Assembly (NCBI GenBank): GCA_964391365.1 | Contig: CAYMKW010000066.1 | Span: forward strand, 1-16,263 | Source of the DNA: SXMI01 sp964391365 | GTDB taxonomy: Bacteria > Actinomycetota > Acidimicrobiia > Acidimicrobiales > Microtrichaceae | Reading direction: 5' to 3' | DNA: 16,263 nt | Shown here: in pieces, positions 7,148 to 13,300 of the stretch | Layout of the letters: every line of letters begins with the position of its first letter | Position numbering within the stretch: position 1 is the first letter of the stretch | Position numbers and translations under genes: made by a program | Notes under the pieces: generated by a model | What the model was told of the DNA's origin: nothing | The model's input: only the letters and a program-made list of their open reading frames with translations | Database searches by the model: none

Positions 7148-7247
7148 CGCTACTCGACGACCCGCAGGCCGCCGACCCTGCTCGCTACTCGACGACCCGC
7201 AGGCCGCCGACCCTGCTCGCTACTCGACGACCCGCAGGCCGCCGACC
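7148..7247. repeat. 35-bp tandem repeat (about 2.9 copies) derived from the cupredoxin gene's 3' end
   Basis: The phrase TACTCGACGACCCGCAGG begins at 7151, 7186 and 7221, giving an exact period of 35 bp. The first two units are identical, and the third diverges after 7247. The copy at 7221-7247 encodes the last residues of the cupredoxin (GGLRVVE). The stop codon is at 7220-7222. The other two copies lie just downstream of that stop and repeat the same codons and TAG. Copies are contiguous with no spacers, so this is not a CRISPR array. Confidence 0.92.
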
Positions 7248-7705
7248 ATGCCCTTCGTCGTCGTGCCGTGGAGCGAGCAGTAGTACGGCACCAGGCCGGG
7301 CTCGTCGACGGTGATCGTGGCCTCGTCGTCGGGCTGGAAGTCGTCGGCCTCGATCGGAGGGAACGCCCCCTCCGTCACCGGCAGGACGTTGTGGACGCTC
7401 CGGCCGTCGTTTCTGAACGTGACCGCCGTCCCGACCTTCACCGTGGCGTACTGGGGCTTGAACTTGTTGTCGAGCGCATCGATCTGCACGGACGTCGACC
7501 CGGTCAGGTCCACGTAGTCCGACTCCGGCACCGACGCTCCGGCCGAGGCCGTCGAGGTGGTCGGCTCACCGCTCGATGCCGAACCGCCGTCTGCCGTGCC
7601 GTCCCCACTACACGCCGCGATCACGAGCGCCGCCCCCATGACCGCAACGGCTGCCGCGGCCCGGACCGCACGAACTCGCCAGCCGTCGAGGATCGATCCG
7701 TTCAC
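7220..7705 (-). CDS. cupredoxin-domain lipoprotein (plastocyanin/pseudoazurin-like copper protein)
   Basis: 161 residues from GTG 7705. The start is chosen because TACAGT ends six bases upstream (leaderless type), and because it places a short basic segment and hydrophobic run directly before VIAAC, with Cys32 as lipidation site. A Ser/Thr/Gly linker (33-60) leads to a single cupredoxin domain (about 70-161). All four type-1 copper ligands are visible: His105 in SVHNVLP, then Cys143, His146 and Met153 in YYCSLHGTTTKGM. It should be a blue copper electron carrier anchored outside the membrane; its redox partner is unknown. It is divergent from the SDR gene (46-bp gap) and convergent with DUF1996. 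The final seven codons and stop are inside the tandem repeat. Confidence 0.88.
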   Translation of the reverse strand: MNGSILDGWRVRAVRAAAAVAVMGAALVIAACSGDGTADGGSASSGEPTTSTASAGASVPESDYVDLTGSTSVQIDALDNKFKPQYATVKVGTAVTFRNDGRSVHNVLPVTEGAFPPIEADDFQPDDEATITVDEPGLVPYYCSLHGTTTKGMVGGLRVVE

Positions 7706-7711
7706 GTCGCC

Positions 7712-7717
7712 ACTGTA
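7712..7717 (-). promoter_or_regulatory. candidate -10 box for leaderless cupredoxin transcript
   Basis: The minus strand reads TACAGT, six bases, then GTG. No Shine-Dalgarno is present. A small GGGG-TTT-CCCC inverted repeat at 7724-7734 lies in the middle of the divergent intergenic region and could be an operator, though it is short. Confidence 0.45.
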
Positions 7718-7751
7718 CCGACGGGGGTTTCCCCTCGTGCCAACATGCGGC

Positions 7752-8528
7752 ATGACCGCCCGCCGCTCCGCCCTCCGACCGCAGAGCGCACTCGTGCTGG
7801 GTGGGGGCTCCGACATCGCGGCGGCCTGCGTGGCCGCACTGGCCGAGCACGGCCTGCGCACCGCGGTGCTGGCGGCCAGGGACCCGGAGGCGGCCCGGTC
7901 CCGAGTGGTGGCCGCCACGGACCGGGTGGAACCGGTCCCGATCCGCTGGGACGTCCTCGACCTGTCGAACCTCGACGATCTGTGGTCGGCCACGGTCCGG
8001 GCCGTCGGCACGCCCGACCTGGTGGTCTGCGCCGTCGGGTCGCTCGGCCACCACGCCGGGCTCGGCATGTCACCCCGCGACGTCGAGGCCATGGCGCGGA
8101 CCAACTACGCGGCCCCCGCTGCGGCGCTGGCCCACGTGGCGGATCGACTCGCCGCCGACCCGGGCGACGGCCGAACCATCGTCGTCCTGTCGTCGGTCGC
8201 GGGTGTCCGACCCCGCCGGTCCAACTTCGTGTACGGATCGTCCAAGGCCGGGCTCGATTCGTTCGCCCGAGGTCTGGGCGACGCACTCCACGGCTCCGGG
8301 GTGCGGGTGCTGGTCGTCCGACCCGGCTTCGTCCGGTCCCGGATGACCGCCGGCCTGGATCCGGCCCCGTTCGCCACCGACCCGGAGGTGGTTGGACAGG
8401 CCGTCGCCCGGGCGGTCACCGCCGGACGCGACGGCGTCCTGTCGGTGCCGCCACTGCTCGGACCGCTGTTCGCCGTCCTGTCGAACGTGCCCCGCGGCCT
8501 GTGGCGGCGGATCGCCGGCGACCGCTGA
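7752..8528 (+). CDS. short-chain dehydrogenase/reductase, DprE2-like (decaprenylphosphoryl-2-keto-ribose reductase type)
   Basis: 258 residues from ATG 7752. GTG 7737 in the same frame, with GGGGG nine bases upstream, is an alternative. The N-terminal nucleotide-binding loop reads LVLGGGSDIA (residues 14-23), as in the DprE2 group, instead of the usual TGxxxGIG. Catalytic residues are visible: Ser147/Ser148 in VVLSSVAG, and Tyr161 and Lys165 in YGSSKAGLDSFARGLGDAL. VLVVRPGFVRSRMTAGL follows, the phrase typical of this subgroup. In mycobacteria DprE2 completes the epimerisation giving decaprenyl-phosphoryl-arabinose for cell-wall arabinan. No dprE1-like FAD oxidase is in the window, so substrate assignment stays tentative. 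The C-terminus ends LWRRIAGDR and may touch the membrane. Confidence 0.85.
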   Translation: MTARRSALRPQSALVLGGGSDIAAACVAALAEHGLRTAVLAARDPEAARSRVVAATDRVEPVPIRWDVLDLSNLDDLWSATVRAVGTPDLVVCAVGSLGHHAGLGMSPRDVEAMARTNYAAPAAALAHVADRLAADPGDGRTIVVLSSVAGVRPRRSNFVYGSSKAGLDSFARGLGDALHGSGVRVLVVRPGFVRSRMTAGLDPAPFATDPEVVGQAVARAVTAGRDGVLSVPPLLGPLFAVLSNVPRGLWRRIAGDR

Positions 8529-8560
8529 GCACTCCGGGACGAACCGTCGCAGGGTGCGGC

Positions 8561-8566
8561 TAGAGT
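8561..8566 (+). promoter_or_regulatory. candidate -10 box upstream of the DUF6325 gene
   Basis: TAGAGT fits TAnnnT. A start about seven bases later (near 8573) would put both copies of the 19-bp stem-loop repeat in the 5' leader of the DUF6325-SHOCT transcript. No -35 recognised. Confidence 0.4.
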
Positions 8567-8573
8567 CGCCGTG

Positions 8574-8621
8574 TCAGTCGTCCAACCGGACGTCCCCGCA
8601 CTTCAGTCGTCCAACCGGACG
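8574..8621 (+). repeat. two 19-bp direct repeats, each an inverted repeat, in the DUF6325 leader
   Basis: TCAGTCGTCCAACCGGACG occurs at 8574-8592 and again at 8603-8621, a 29-bp period with an unrelated 10-bp spacer. Each copy holds CGTCC-AACC-GGACG, a five-base stem with an AACC loop (six base pairs in the second copy). They end 24 bases before the GTG start and just before the ribosome binding site. They could be two tandem operator sites or twin RNA hairpins. Confidence 0.85.
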
Positions 8622-8645
8622 ACCACGCACGAGGAGAGCACACAG

Positions 8646-9071
8646 GTGAGCATCGGACCGGTCGAGTACGCCATCATCGGGTTCCCCGGCAACCAGTTCA
8701 ACGGCGAGATCGTCCCCGCCCTCGAGGCACTGGTCGAATCCGGCACCGTCCGCATCGTCGACCTCCTGTTCATCACCAAGGACGCCGACGGGAACATCGA
8801 CGCCTTCGAGTACGAGGACCACGCCGAACTGGCCGCGTTCAGCACCCTCGGCCAGGCCCTCGACGGACTCCTCAACGACGAGGACGTGGTCATGGCCGCC
8901 GAGGTGCTCGAACCCAACTCCTCGGCGGTGTTCATCGTCTGGGAGAACTGCTGGGCCCGGGAGTTCTCCCAGGCCGTGCTCGGCTCCGGCGGCGTCGTGA
9001 TCGCCGGCGAGCGGATCCCGCACCAGATCGTCGTCGACGCCATGGCCCAGCTGGGCCTGAGCGGCGACTGA
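8646..9071 (+). CDS. DUF6325 family protein
   Basis: 141 residues from GTG 8646, preceded by GAGGAG nine bases upstream. An in-frame GTG at 8571 would add a low-complexity segment that encodes the direct repeats and is unlikely. The sequence opens SIGPVEYAIIGFPGNQFNGE and continues to a conserved IVDLLFITKDADGNIDAFEYED segment (about residues 36-60). It ends with a hydrophobic half around VFIVWENCWAREF and GGVVIAGERIPHQIVVDAM. This layout matches actinobacterial DUF6325 proteins, which are related in style to the DUF1269 group. The function is unknown; a soluble two-repeat alpha/beta protein is likely. The SHOCT gene follows after 50 bp on the same strand. Confidence 0.8.
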   Translation: MSIGPVEYAIIGFPGNQFNGEIVPALEALVESGTVRIVDLLFITKDADGNIDAFEYEDHAELAAFSTLGQALDGLLNDEDVVMAAEVLEPNSSAVFIVWENCWAREFSQAVLGSGGVVIAGERIPHQIVVDAMAQLGLSGD

Positions 9072-9121
9072 CCCGGATCGACGACACCACCCAACCACCC
9101 GCAACTCGAGGAGGAACCACC

Positions 9122-9427
9122 ATGATGCGACGCCGAGCAGGCCGACCCGGACTCGTGGGGACCATGGCCCGCACCGCCGTCATCGCCGGAACCGCAACCG
9201 CCGTCTCCGGCGGTGTGGCCCGCCGCCAGCAGGCCAAGGCCCAGCAGTCGGCCGACGCCCAGGCCTACCAGGAGCAGGAGGCCGCTCCGGCCCCGGCACC
9301 GGCCCCGGCGGCCGCTCCCGAGCAGGACACCATCACCCAGCTCAAGGAGCTCGCCGCCCTGAAGGACCAGGGCATCCTCACCGAGGAGGAGTTCGCCGCG
9401 CAGAAGGCGAAGATCCTCGGGTCCTGA
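9122..9427 (+). CDS. small SHOCT-domain protein
   Basis: 101 residues from ATG 9122, with a strong GAGGAGGA ribosome binding site. The N-terminus is Arg-rich and followed by a small-residue, weakly hydrophobic stretch (about residues 11-33). Next comes a Gln/Ala-rich helix, an Ala-Pro linker (55-65), and a C-terminal SHOCT motif: TITQLKELAALKDQGILTEEEFAAQKAKILGS (residues 70-101, given in outline: leucine-rich helix, GILTEEEF, AAQKAKIL). SHOCT is a short oligomerisation or partner-binding domain that is usually C-terminal. Position after DUF6325 suggests the two proteins work together. No enzymatic role. Confidence 0.88.
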   Translation: MMRRRAGRPGLVGTMARTAVIAGTATAVSGGVARRQQAKAQQSADAQAYQEQEAAPAPAPAPAAAPEQDTITQLKELAALKDQGILTEEEFAAQKAKILGS

Positions 9428-9458
9428 CCCGACCCGACGATCCGGCGGGGACGGTCAG
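9424..9458. terminator. bidirectional hairpin between the SHOCT gene and msrB
   Basis: CTGACC (9424-9429) pairs with GGTCAG (9453-9458). After a 3x3 internal loop, CCCG (9433-9436) pairs with CGGG (9446-9449). The outer arms carry the stop codons of both convergent genes. It is weaker than the other hairpins in the window. Confidence 0.4.
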
Positions 9459-9871
9459 TCCTCGTCGGCCTCGGACTCGAGCTGCAGCGACGCGCTGTTC
9501 ATGCAGTAGCGCAGGCCGGTCTCGGGTGGCCCGTCGGGGAACACGTGGCCCAGATGGGCGCCACAGCTCGCGCAGACGACCTCGGTCCGGGTCATCCCGT
9601 GGGACCGGTCCGAGCGTTCCTCGACCGCTCCCCCGTCGACGGGCCGGGTGAAGCTGGGCCACCCGGTCCCCGAGTCGAACTTGGTTCCGGACTCGAACAG
9701 CGGCGCATCGCAGACGACGCAGCGGTACATGCCGTCGTCGTGACAGTCCCAGTAGGCGCCGGTGAACGCCCGCTCCGTGCCGGCCTCCTGGGTGACCTGC
9801 CACTGGAGCGGGTCGAGCCGGTCCCGCAGCTCCGCATCACTCGGTCGCTGGTACTGCTTCGCTTCGCTCAC
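9455..9871 (-). CDS. msrB: peptide-methionine (R)-S-oxide reductase MsrB
   Basis: 138 residues from GTG 9871, with GGGAGG just upstream. The MsrB fold is complete: two zinc-binding CxxC pairs (Cys51/Cys54 and Cys100/Cys103), the GTGWPSF substrate loop (68-74), CGAHLGHVFPDGP (103-115) and the catalytic Cys123 in RYCMNSASL. The enzyme reduces the R isomer of protein-bound methionine sulfoxide in the cytoplasm, using thioredoxin as reductant. Cys43 is an extra cysteine that might act in resolving, but this is not certain. It follows yaaA by 79 bp on the same strand, with no hairpin of note between them, so co-transcription is likely. Confidence 0.96.
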   Translation of the reverse strand: MSEAKQYQRPSDAELRDRLDPLQWQVTQEAGTERAFTGAYWDCHDDGMYRCVVCDAPLFESGTKFDSGTGWPSFTRPVDGGAVEERSDRSHGMTRTEVVCASCGAHLGHVFPDGPPETGLRYCMNSASLQLESEADED

Positions 9872-9950
9872 GCTGCCTCCCGGTGGCTGTGGGGCCCGGC
9901 CTGCTCCGTCCGGCGGACCGGGGTAGTGACAGTCTGCCGTCGTCGCCCGG

Positions 9951-10754
9951 TCAGCGTTGGCCGGGGCCGGGGTTCCGGACCATCGACACGACCGTGCGCC
10001 CCCGCTCGTCCCGGGTCCGCGACCGGTCGAGGCGGAATCCGAGCGGATGGTGCCAGTCGGCCAGGTCGTCCACCGAGGTCGCCGGCTCGGCGAGCAGGTG
10101 GCGGACGAGCGCCCCCTTCAGGAGCTTGTTCCAGTGGGACACGGCGACGAGTTCGCCGGAACGGTTGGGTTCGAGGAACTCGACGCTCACCTGCTCCAGA
10201 TCCGTCGGCGCCCGCCAGGCCGCATCGTGCTCCCGGGGCAGCAGGTTCCACACCCGGCGACCGCGGGCCACCCTCCCGACGGCCTCGCTGAGCGGCTCCA
10301 CCCACCGGCTCGACAACCGGGGGCCACGCCCCGGGGCGGCCCCCATCCTGAGCTTGTAGTCGGGGATCGGATCACCCGGGGCGACGGCTCCCCAGAGGCC
10401 GGACAGGATCAGGACGGAACCACCGAGCCGCCGCCTCGACGCCGCGGGCAGGCTCGCCTGGTCGAGTTCGTCGTAGAGGACGCCGGTGTACCGCTCGATC
10501 GCCGGGAGGGTCGGAGCGGTCCGCACCGACCGGTTCGCTGCGGTCGCCGACGCCAGCGCCCCGCCCTGCACGCCCAGGAGCTTCCGGCGGGCCGCCTCGC
10601 CACCTCGCATGGCGCGCTCCAGATCGGTGAGCACCAGGGTGCGGACGTCGTCGAGGTCGAGGGCCATCCCCCCGGGCGCCCACGGCGGACCCGAACCGCC
10701 GGTCGCCTTGCCCTCCGAGGGCGGCAACAGGATCAACGGGAGACGTCGAGCCAC
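9951..10754 (-). CDS. yaaA: peroxide stress protein YaaA (DUF328 family)
   Basis: 267 residues from GTG 10754, with AAGGGGG eight bases upstream. The start is four bases after the stop of the upstream gene. The N-terminal signature LILLPPSEGK is the actinobacterial form of the YaaA opening. Other family stretches are RYTGVLYDELD (about residues 86-96), LILSGLWGAVAPGDPIPDYKLRMG, and late VSHWNKLLKGALVRHLL. In E. coli YaaA limits intracellular free iron and DNA damage during peroxide stress and binds DNA; the reaction is not known. Length is close to the family norm (about 250-260). It lies between the membrane-anchored unknown gene and msrB in what looks like one operon. Confidence 0.92.
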   Translation of the reverse strand: MARRLPLILLPPSEGKATGGSGPPWAPGGMALDLDDVRTLVLTDLERAMRGGEAARRKLLGVQGGALASATAANRSVRTAPTLPAIERYTGVLYDELDQASLPAASRRRLGGSVLILSGLWGAVAPGDPIPDYKLRMGAAPGRGPRLSSRWVEPLSEAVGRVARGRRVWNLLPREHDAAWRAPTDLEQVSVEFLEPNRSGELVAVSHWNKLLKGALVRHLLAEPATSVDDLADWHHPLGFRLDRSRTRDERGRTVVSMVRNPGPGQR

Positions 10755-10758
10755 GGGA

Positions 10759-11898
10759 TCAACCCCCTTCGACCGCACCAGCGGGAGACACCGGGGGCCG
10801 GGCCTCCATCGTGTCCTCAGCGACGAACAACGAGGACGCGTCGACGAACTCGAAGTCGTTGGCGTCGAGCGTCGACAGCGTGGCCAGGTCCCGGTCGTCC
10901 CACCGGGCGTCCGGGGTCCCACGGAGGGCGAAGCGGCCACCGGTGTCGGACACGATCAGCCCGTGGCGCTGCAGGGCCCGCGCCACGACGCGGGCCTGGG
11001 GGCCGAGCCCGTCGACCGGCGCGTCGGCCCGGAGCCGCATCCAGGATCCCATCGGGGGTGGCCCGACCCCGGGCACCCGCCCGTCGGTCTTGCGGGCCGG
11101 CCACACCCACCCCTCGGTGCGGATCACGGGGGTCGTGGCCAGCACGACGTGGTCCACCGAGCCGGAGGCCACCTGGTCGTAGGTGACCAGACCGGGAAGC
11201 AGCGGCAGGCCCGAGGCCGTGGTCGAACCGTCCGAGTAGCCCAGGTCGTCCAGGTCCCAGACGGCGCCCGAGTCCGCCTCCCACCGGCCGAACCAGCGGC
11301 GGGCCGCGAGCAGCTCCCAGGAGGTGTTGCTCGACGGGTCGTAGGCCACGTAGTGGTTGTCGATCCCGTAGGCGGGCAGCGACTGGATGTACGCCGGATC
11401 GGTGATGGGGTACGGACCGGGCGACGACGACCCGGGGAACCGGACGATGTCGACGTCGACGCGAGGGGTCCGGTCGTCCACCACGTTGAACGGGATCCCG
11501 TAGACGACCCCGTCGGTCACCCCGCTGTAGAACCCGGGCACCAGGTCGAGCGGCGCACCGGCGGCATCGCGCTGGCTGGCGATCCACTGCTGACTCTCCG
11601 CAGCAGCCGGCAGCCCGTCGACGGTCGAGTTGAAGAAGGACGACTCGGGTACCAGTTCCGGGAGCGGCGGGAACGTCGGCGTCCGGAACGGGATCGGGCG
11701 GTTGGCCACGACCATGGCCAGGCCGAGCGCGGCGAACACCGCCGCCCCGACGAGCCCCGGCGTCACCCAGCCGGCCGACGGGTCCCTCCGACGCCGGCGC
11801 CAGCGCCGCACGGCCAGGACCATCCCCACCACGAGCGCCAGGACCAGGATCCAGAACCCGAGCACCAGGACGAACTGGTCCGAGCCCGGCAGCCGCAT
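10759..11898 (-). CDS. membrane-anchored protein of a widespread unnamed secreted family
   Basis: 379 residues from ATG 11898. GTG 11922, eight codons upstream, follows TAGTGT by eight bases and may be the true leaderless start. Two membrane helices (about residues 8-28 and 45-63) flank a very basic RRWRRRRR loop, and the rest lies outside the cell. Recognisable blocks are GIPFNVV, DNHYVAYDPSSNTSWELL, DSGAVWDLDD, GLPLLPGLVTYDQVASG, EGWVWPARK, MGSWMRLRA and ALQRHGLIVSDTGGRFAL. I have seen this order of blocks in many secreted bacterial proteins annotated only as hypothetical. No domain name or activity can be given. The fold is probably beta-rich, and Trp/Tyr/Asp-rich blocks might bind sugar. 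It starts the apparent operon with yaaA and msrB (four-base gap to yaaA). Confidence 0.75.
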   Translation of the reverse strand: MRLPGSDQFVLVLGFWILVLALVVGMVLAVRRWRRRRRDPSAGWVTPGLVGAAVFAALGLAMVVANRPIPFRTPTFPPLPELVPESSFFNSTVDGLPAAAESQQWIASQRDAAGAPLDLVPGFYSGVTDGVVYGIPFNVVDDRTPRVDVDIVRFPGSSSPGPYPITDPAYIQSLPAYGIDNHYVAYDPSSNTSWELLAARRWFGRWEADSGAVWDLDDLGYSDGSTTASGLPLLPGLVTYDQVASGSVDHVVLATTPVIRTEGWVWPARKTDGRVPGVGPPPMGSWMRLRADAPVDGLGPQARVVARALQRHGLIVSDTGGRFALRGTPDARWDDRDLATLSTLDANDFEFVDASSLFVAEDTMEARPPVSPAGAVEGG

Positions 11899-11930
11899 GA
11901 CCGGACCGTCGACGGGCTCCACGGGCGGGG

Positions 11931-11936
11931 ACACTA
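11931..11936 (-). promoter_or_regulatory. candidate -10 box for the minus-strand unknown-yaaA-msrB operon
   Basis: The minus strand reads TAGTGT, then eight bases, then GTG (11922) in frame with the gene. This fits a near-leaderless start. It lies 14 bp from the -10 of the divergent acyl-CoA dehydrogenase, so the two promoters are back to back and probably influence each other. Confidence 0.38.
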
Positions 11937-11950
11937 CCGGCCCGCCGCGG

Positions 11951-11956
11951 TAACTT
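11951..11956 (+). promoter_or_regulatory. candidate -10 box for the acyl-CoA dehydrogenase gene
   Basis: TAACTT ends six bases before a GTG at 11963 that is in frame with the dehydrogenase. This gives either a leaderless transcript with a 19-residue extension or a 57-nt leader to the GTG at 12020, which has its own ribosome binding site. Confidence 0.42.
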
Positions 11957-12019
11957 GACCGCGTGGTCGGCTCGACCGGCCACGTCCCACCCGTTCGATC
12001 CAGCCACCCGGAGGTCCCC

Positions 12020-13285
12020 GTGCCCGAGACGTCGATCGAGGAGTTCACCGCCGAGGCCCGGGCGTTCCTGGACGCCAACGCCACGCCGCGGCCGCCCGCG
12101 ACCGAGTTCGTCTGGGGCGAGGGCTCCGACGAGGTCGCCGTGTTCGACGAGCGGGACCGGGAGGCCGAGGCCCGCGACGCCGAGGCGGCCCGCGCCTGGC
12201 GGCGCCAGCGCTTCGACCACGGGTTCGGGTGGATCGGCGGCCCCGAGAAGTTCGGCGGCCGCGACCTGCCGGCCGCCTACGAGCGCGCCTACCAGTCCGT
12301 GGAACAGGGCTACGTCACGCCGAACATGGGGGTGTTCACCATCTCGCTCGGGATGGTCGCCCCCACGATCCTGGCCCACGCCATCCCCGAGGTGCAGGAC
12401 CTGTACCTCCGCGACCTCTACCGGGGCGACCTGGTGGCCTGTCAGTTGTTCTCCGAGCCGGGCGCCGGCTCCGACCTGGCGTCGCTGCAGACCAAGGCCG
12501 TCCGTGACGGCGACGAGTGGGTGCTCACCGGCCAGAAGGTGTGGACATCCAGCGCCCACCTGTCCGAGATCGGCGAGATCGTCTGTCGGACCGACCCGGA
12601 GCAGCCCAAGCACCGGGGGCTCACGGCGTTCGTCATGGACATGCGCGCCCCGGGCGTCGAGATCCGACCGCTCCGCCAGATGACCGGCGGCGCCAGCTTC
12701 AACGAGGTCTTCCTGGATGAGGTGCGCGTCCCGGACACCCACCGCCTCGGCGAGGTGAACGGCGGCTGGACCGTCGCGCTCACCACACTGATGAACGAGC
12801 GCGCCTCGATCGGCGCCGGGGGCGGAGGCGGCTCCGGCATGTTCTCGCCCCGCCGGCTCCACGCCATGCTCGAGCACTTCGGACTCGACCGCGACCCCGT
12901 CGTGCGCGACCAGGCCGCCAGGCTGTACAGCGACTTCACCGTGGCCAAGTGGAACAACCAGCGGGCGCTCGACAAGATCAAGGCGGGCGGGCTGCCCGGC
13001 CCCGAGCTGTCGACCGCCAAGCTGGCGCTGACCAACAACCTCAAGGCCTACAGCGAGTGGGTCGCCAGCGTGCTCGGCCCGCGGATCCTGGCCGACACCG
13101 GCGAGTGGGGGACGTTCGCCTACTCCAAGCTGCTGACCGGCGTGCCCGGCATGCGGGTGGCCGGTGGCACCGACGAGATCATGAAGAACATCGTCGCCGA
13201 GCGGGTCCTCGGCCTGCCCAAGGACCCGGGCATCGACTCCAAGGCCCCGTTCAACGAGCTCCTGGTCAACAGCGAGCGGGACTGA
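12020..13285 (+). CDS. acyl-CoA dehydrogenase (FadE type)
   Basis: 421 residues from GTG 12020, chosen because GGAGG lies five bases upstream and the family's first helix (SIEEFTAEARAFL) begins there. GTG 11963 is an alternative. The FAD-dependent fold is clear: CQLFSEPGAGSDLA (about 142-155), WVLTGQKVWTSSAH, FVMDM, and MTGGASFNEVFLDEVRVP. The C-terminal helical domain ends GGTDEIMKNIVAERVLGLPKD. Medium-chain enzymes carry the catalytic Glu in YEGT; here the matching residue is Gly382. Glu260 in LMNERASIG lies where isovaleryl-CoA dehydrogenase has its catalytic Glu. This suggests branched or bulky acyl-CoA as substrate (inference). A glycine run GAGGGGGSG (about 263-271) interrupts the helix after it. 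It is divergent from the membrane-anchored gene and converges on rnhB with only 15 bp between stops. Confidence 0.93.
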   Translation: MPETSIEEFTAEARAFLDANATPRPPATEFVWGEGSDEVAVFDERDREAEARDAEAARAWRRQRFDHGFGWIGGPEKFGGRDLPAAYERAYQSVEQGYVTPNMGVFTISLGMVAPTILAHAIPEVQDLYLRDLYRGDLVACQLFSEPGAGSDLASLQTKAVRDGDEWVLTGQKVWTSSAHLSEIGEIVCRTDPEQPKHRGLTAFVMDMRAPGVEIRPLRQMTGGASFNEVFLDEVRVPDTHRLGEVNGGWTVALTTLMNERASIGAGGGGGSGMFSPRRLHAMLEHFGLDRDPVVRDQAARLYSDFTVAKWNNQRALDKIKAGGLPGPELSTAKLALTNNLKAYSEWVASVLGPRILADTGEWGTFAYSKLLTGVPGMRVAGGTDEIMKNIVAERVLGLPKDPGIDSKAPFNELLVNSERD

Positions 13286-13300
13286 ACCGAGGGTCGCGAC

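Noticed and set aside
7148..7247. CRISPR-like array
   Set aside because: Copies are directly adjacent with no unique spacers, and one copy is coding. No cas gene nearby.
9872..9950. Separate promoter or terminator between yaaA and msrB
   Set aside because: No TAnnnT at a fitting distance and no stable stem noticed; the genes are more simply read as one operon.
10817..12877. Minus-strand open frame of 686 codons spanning the unknown gene and the dehydrogenase
   Set aside because: Shadow of the acyl-CoA dehydrogenase and an off-frame of the minus-strand gene. No family motif.
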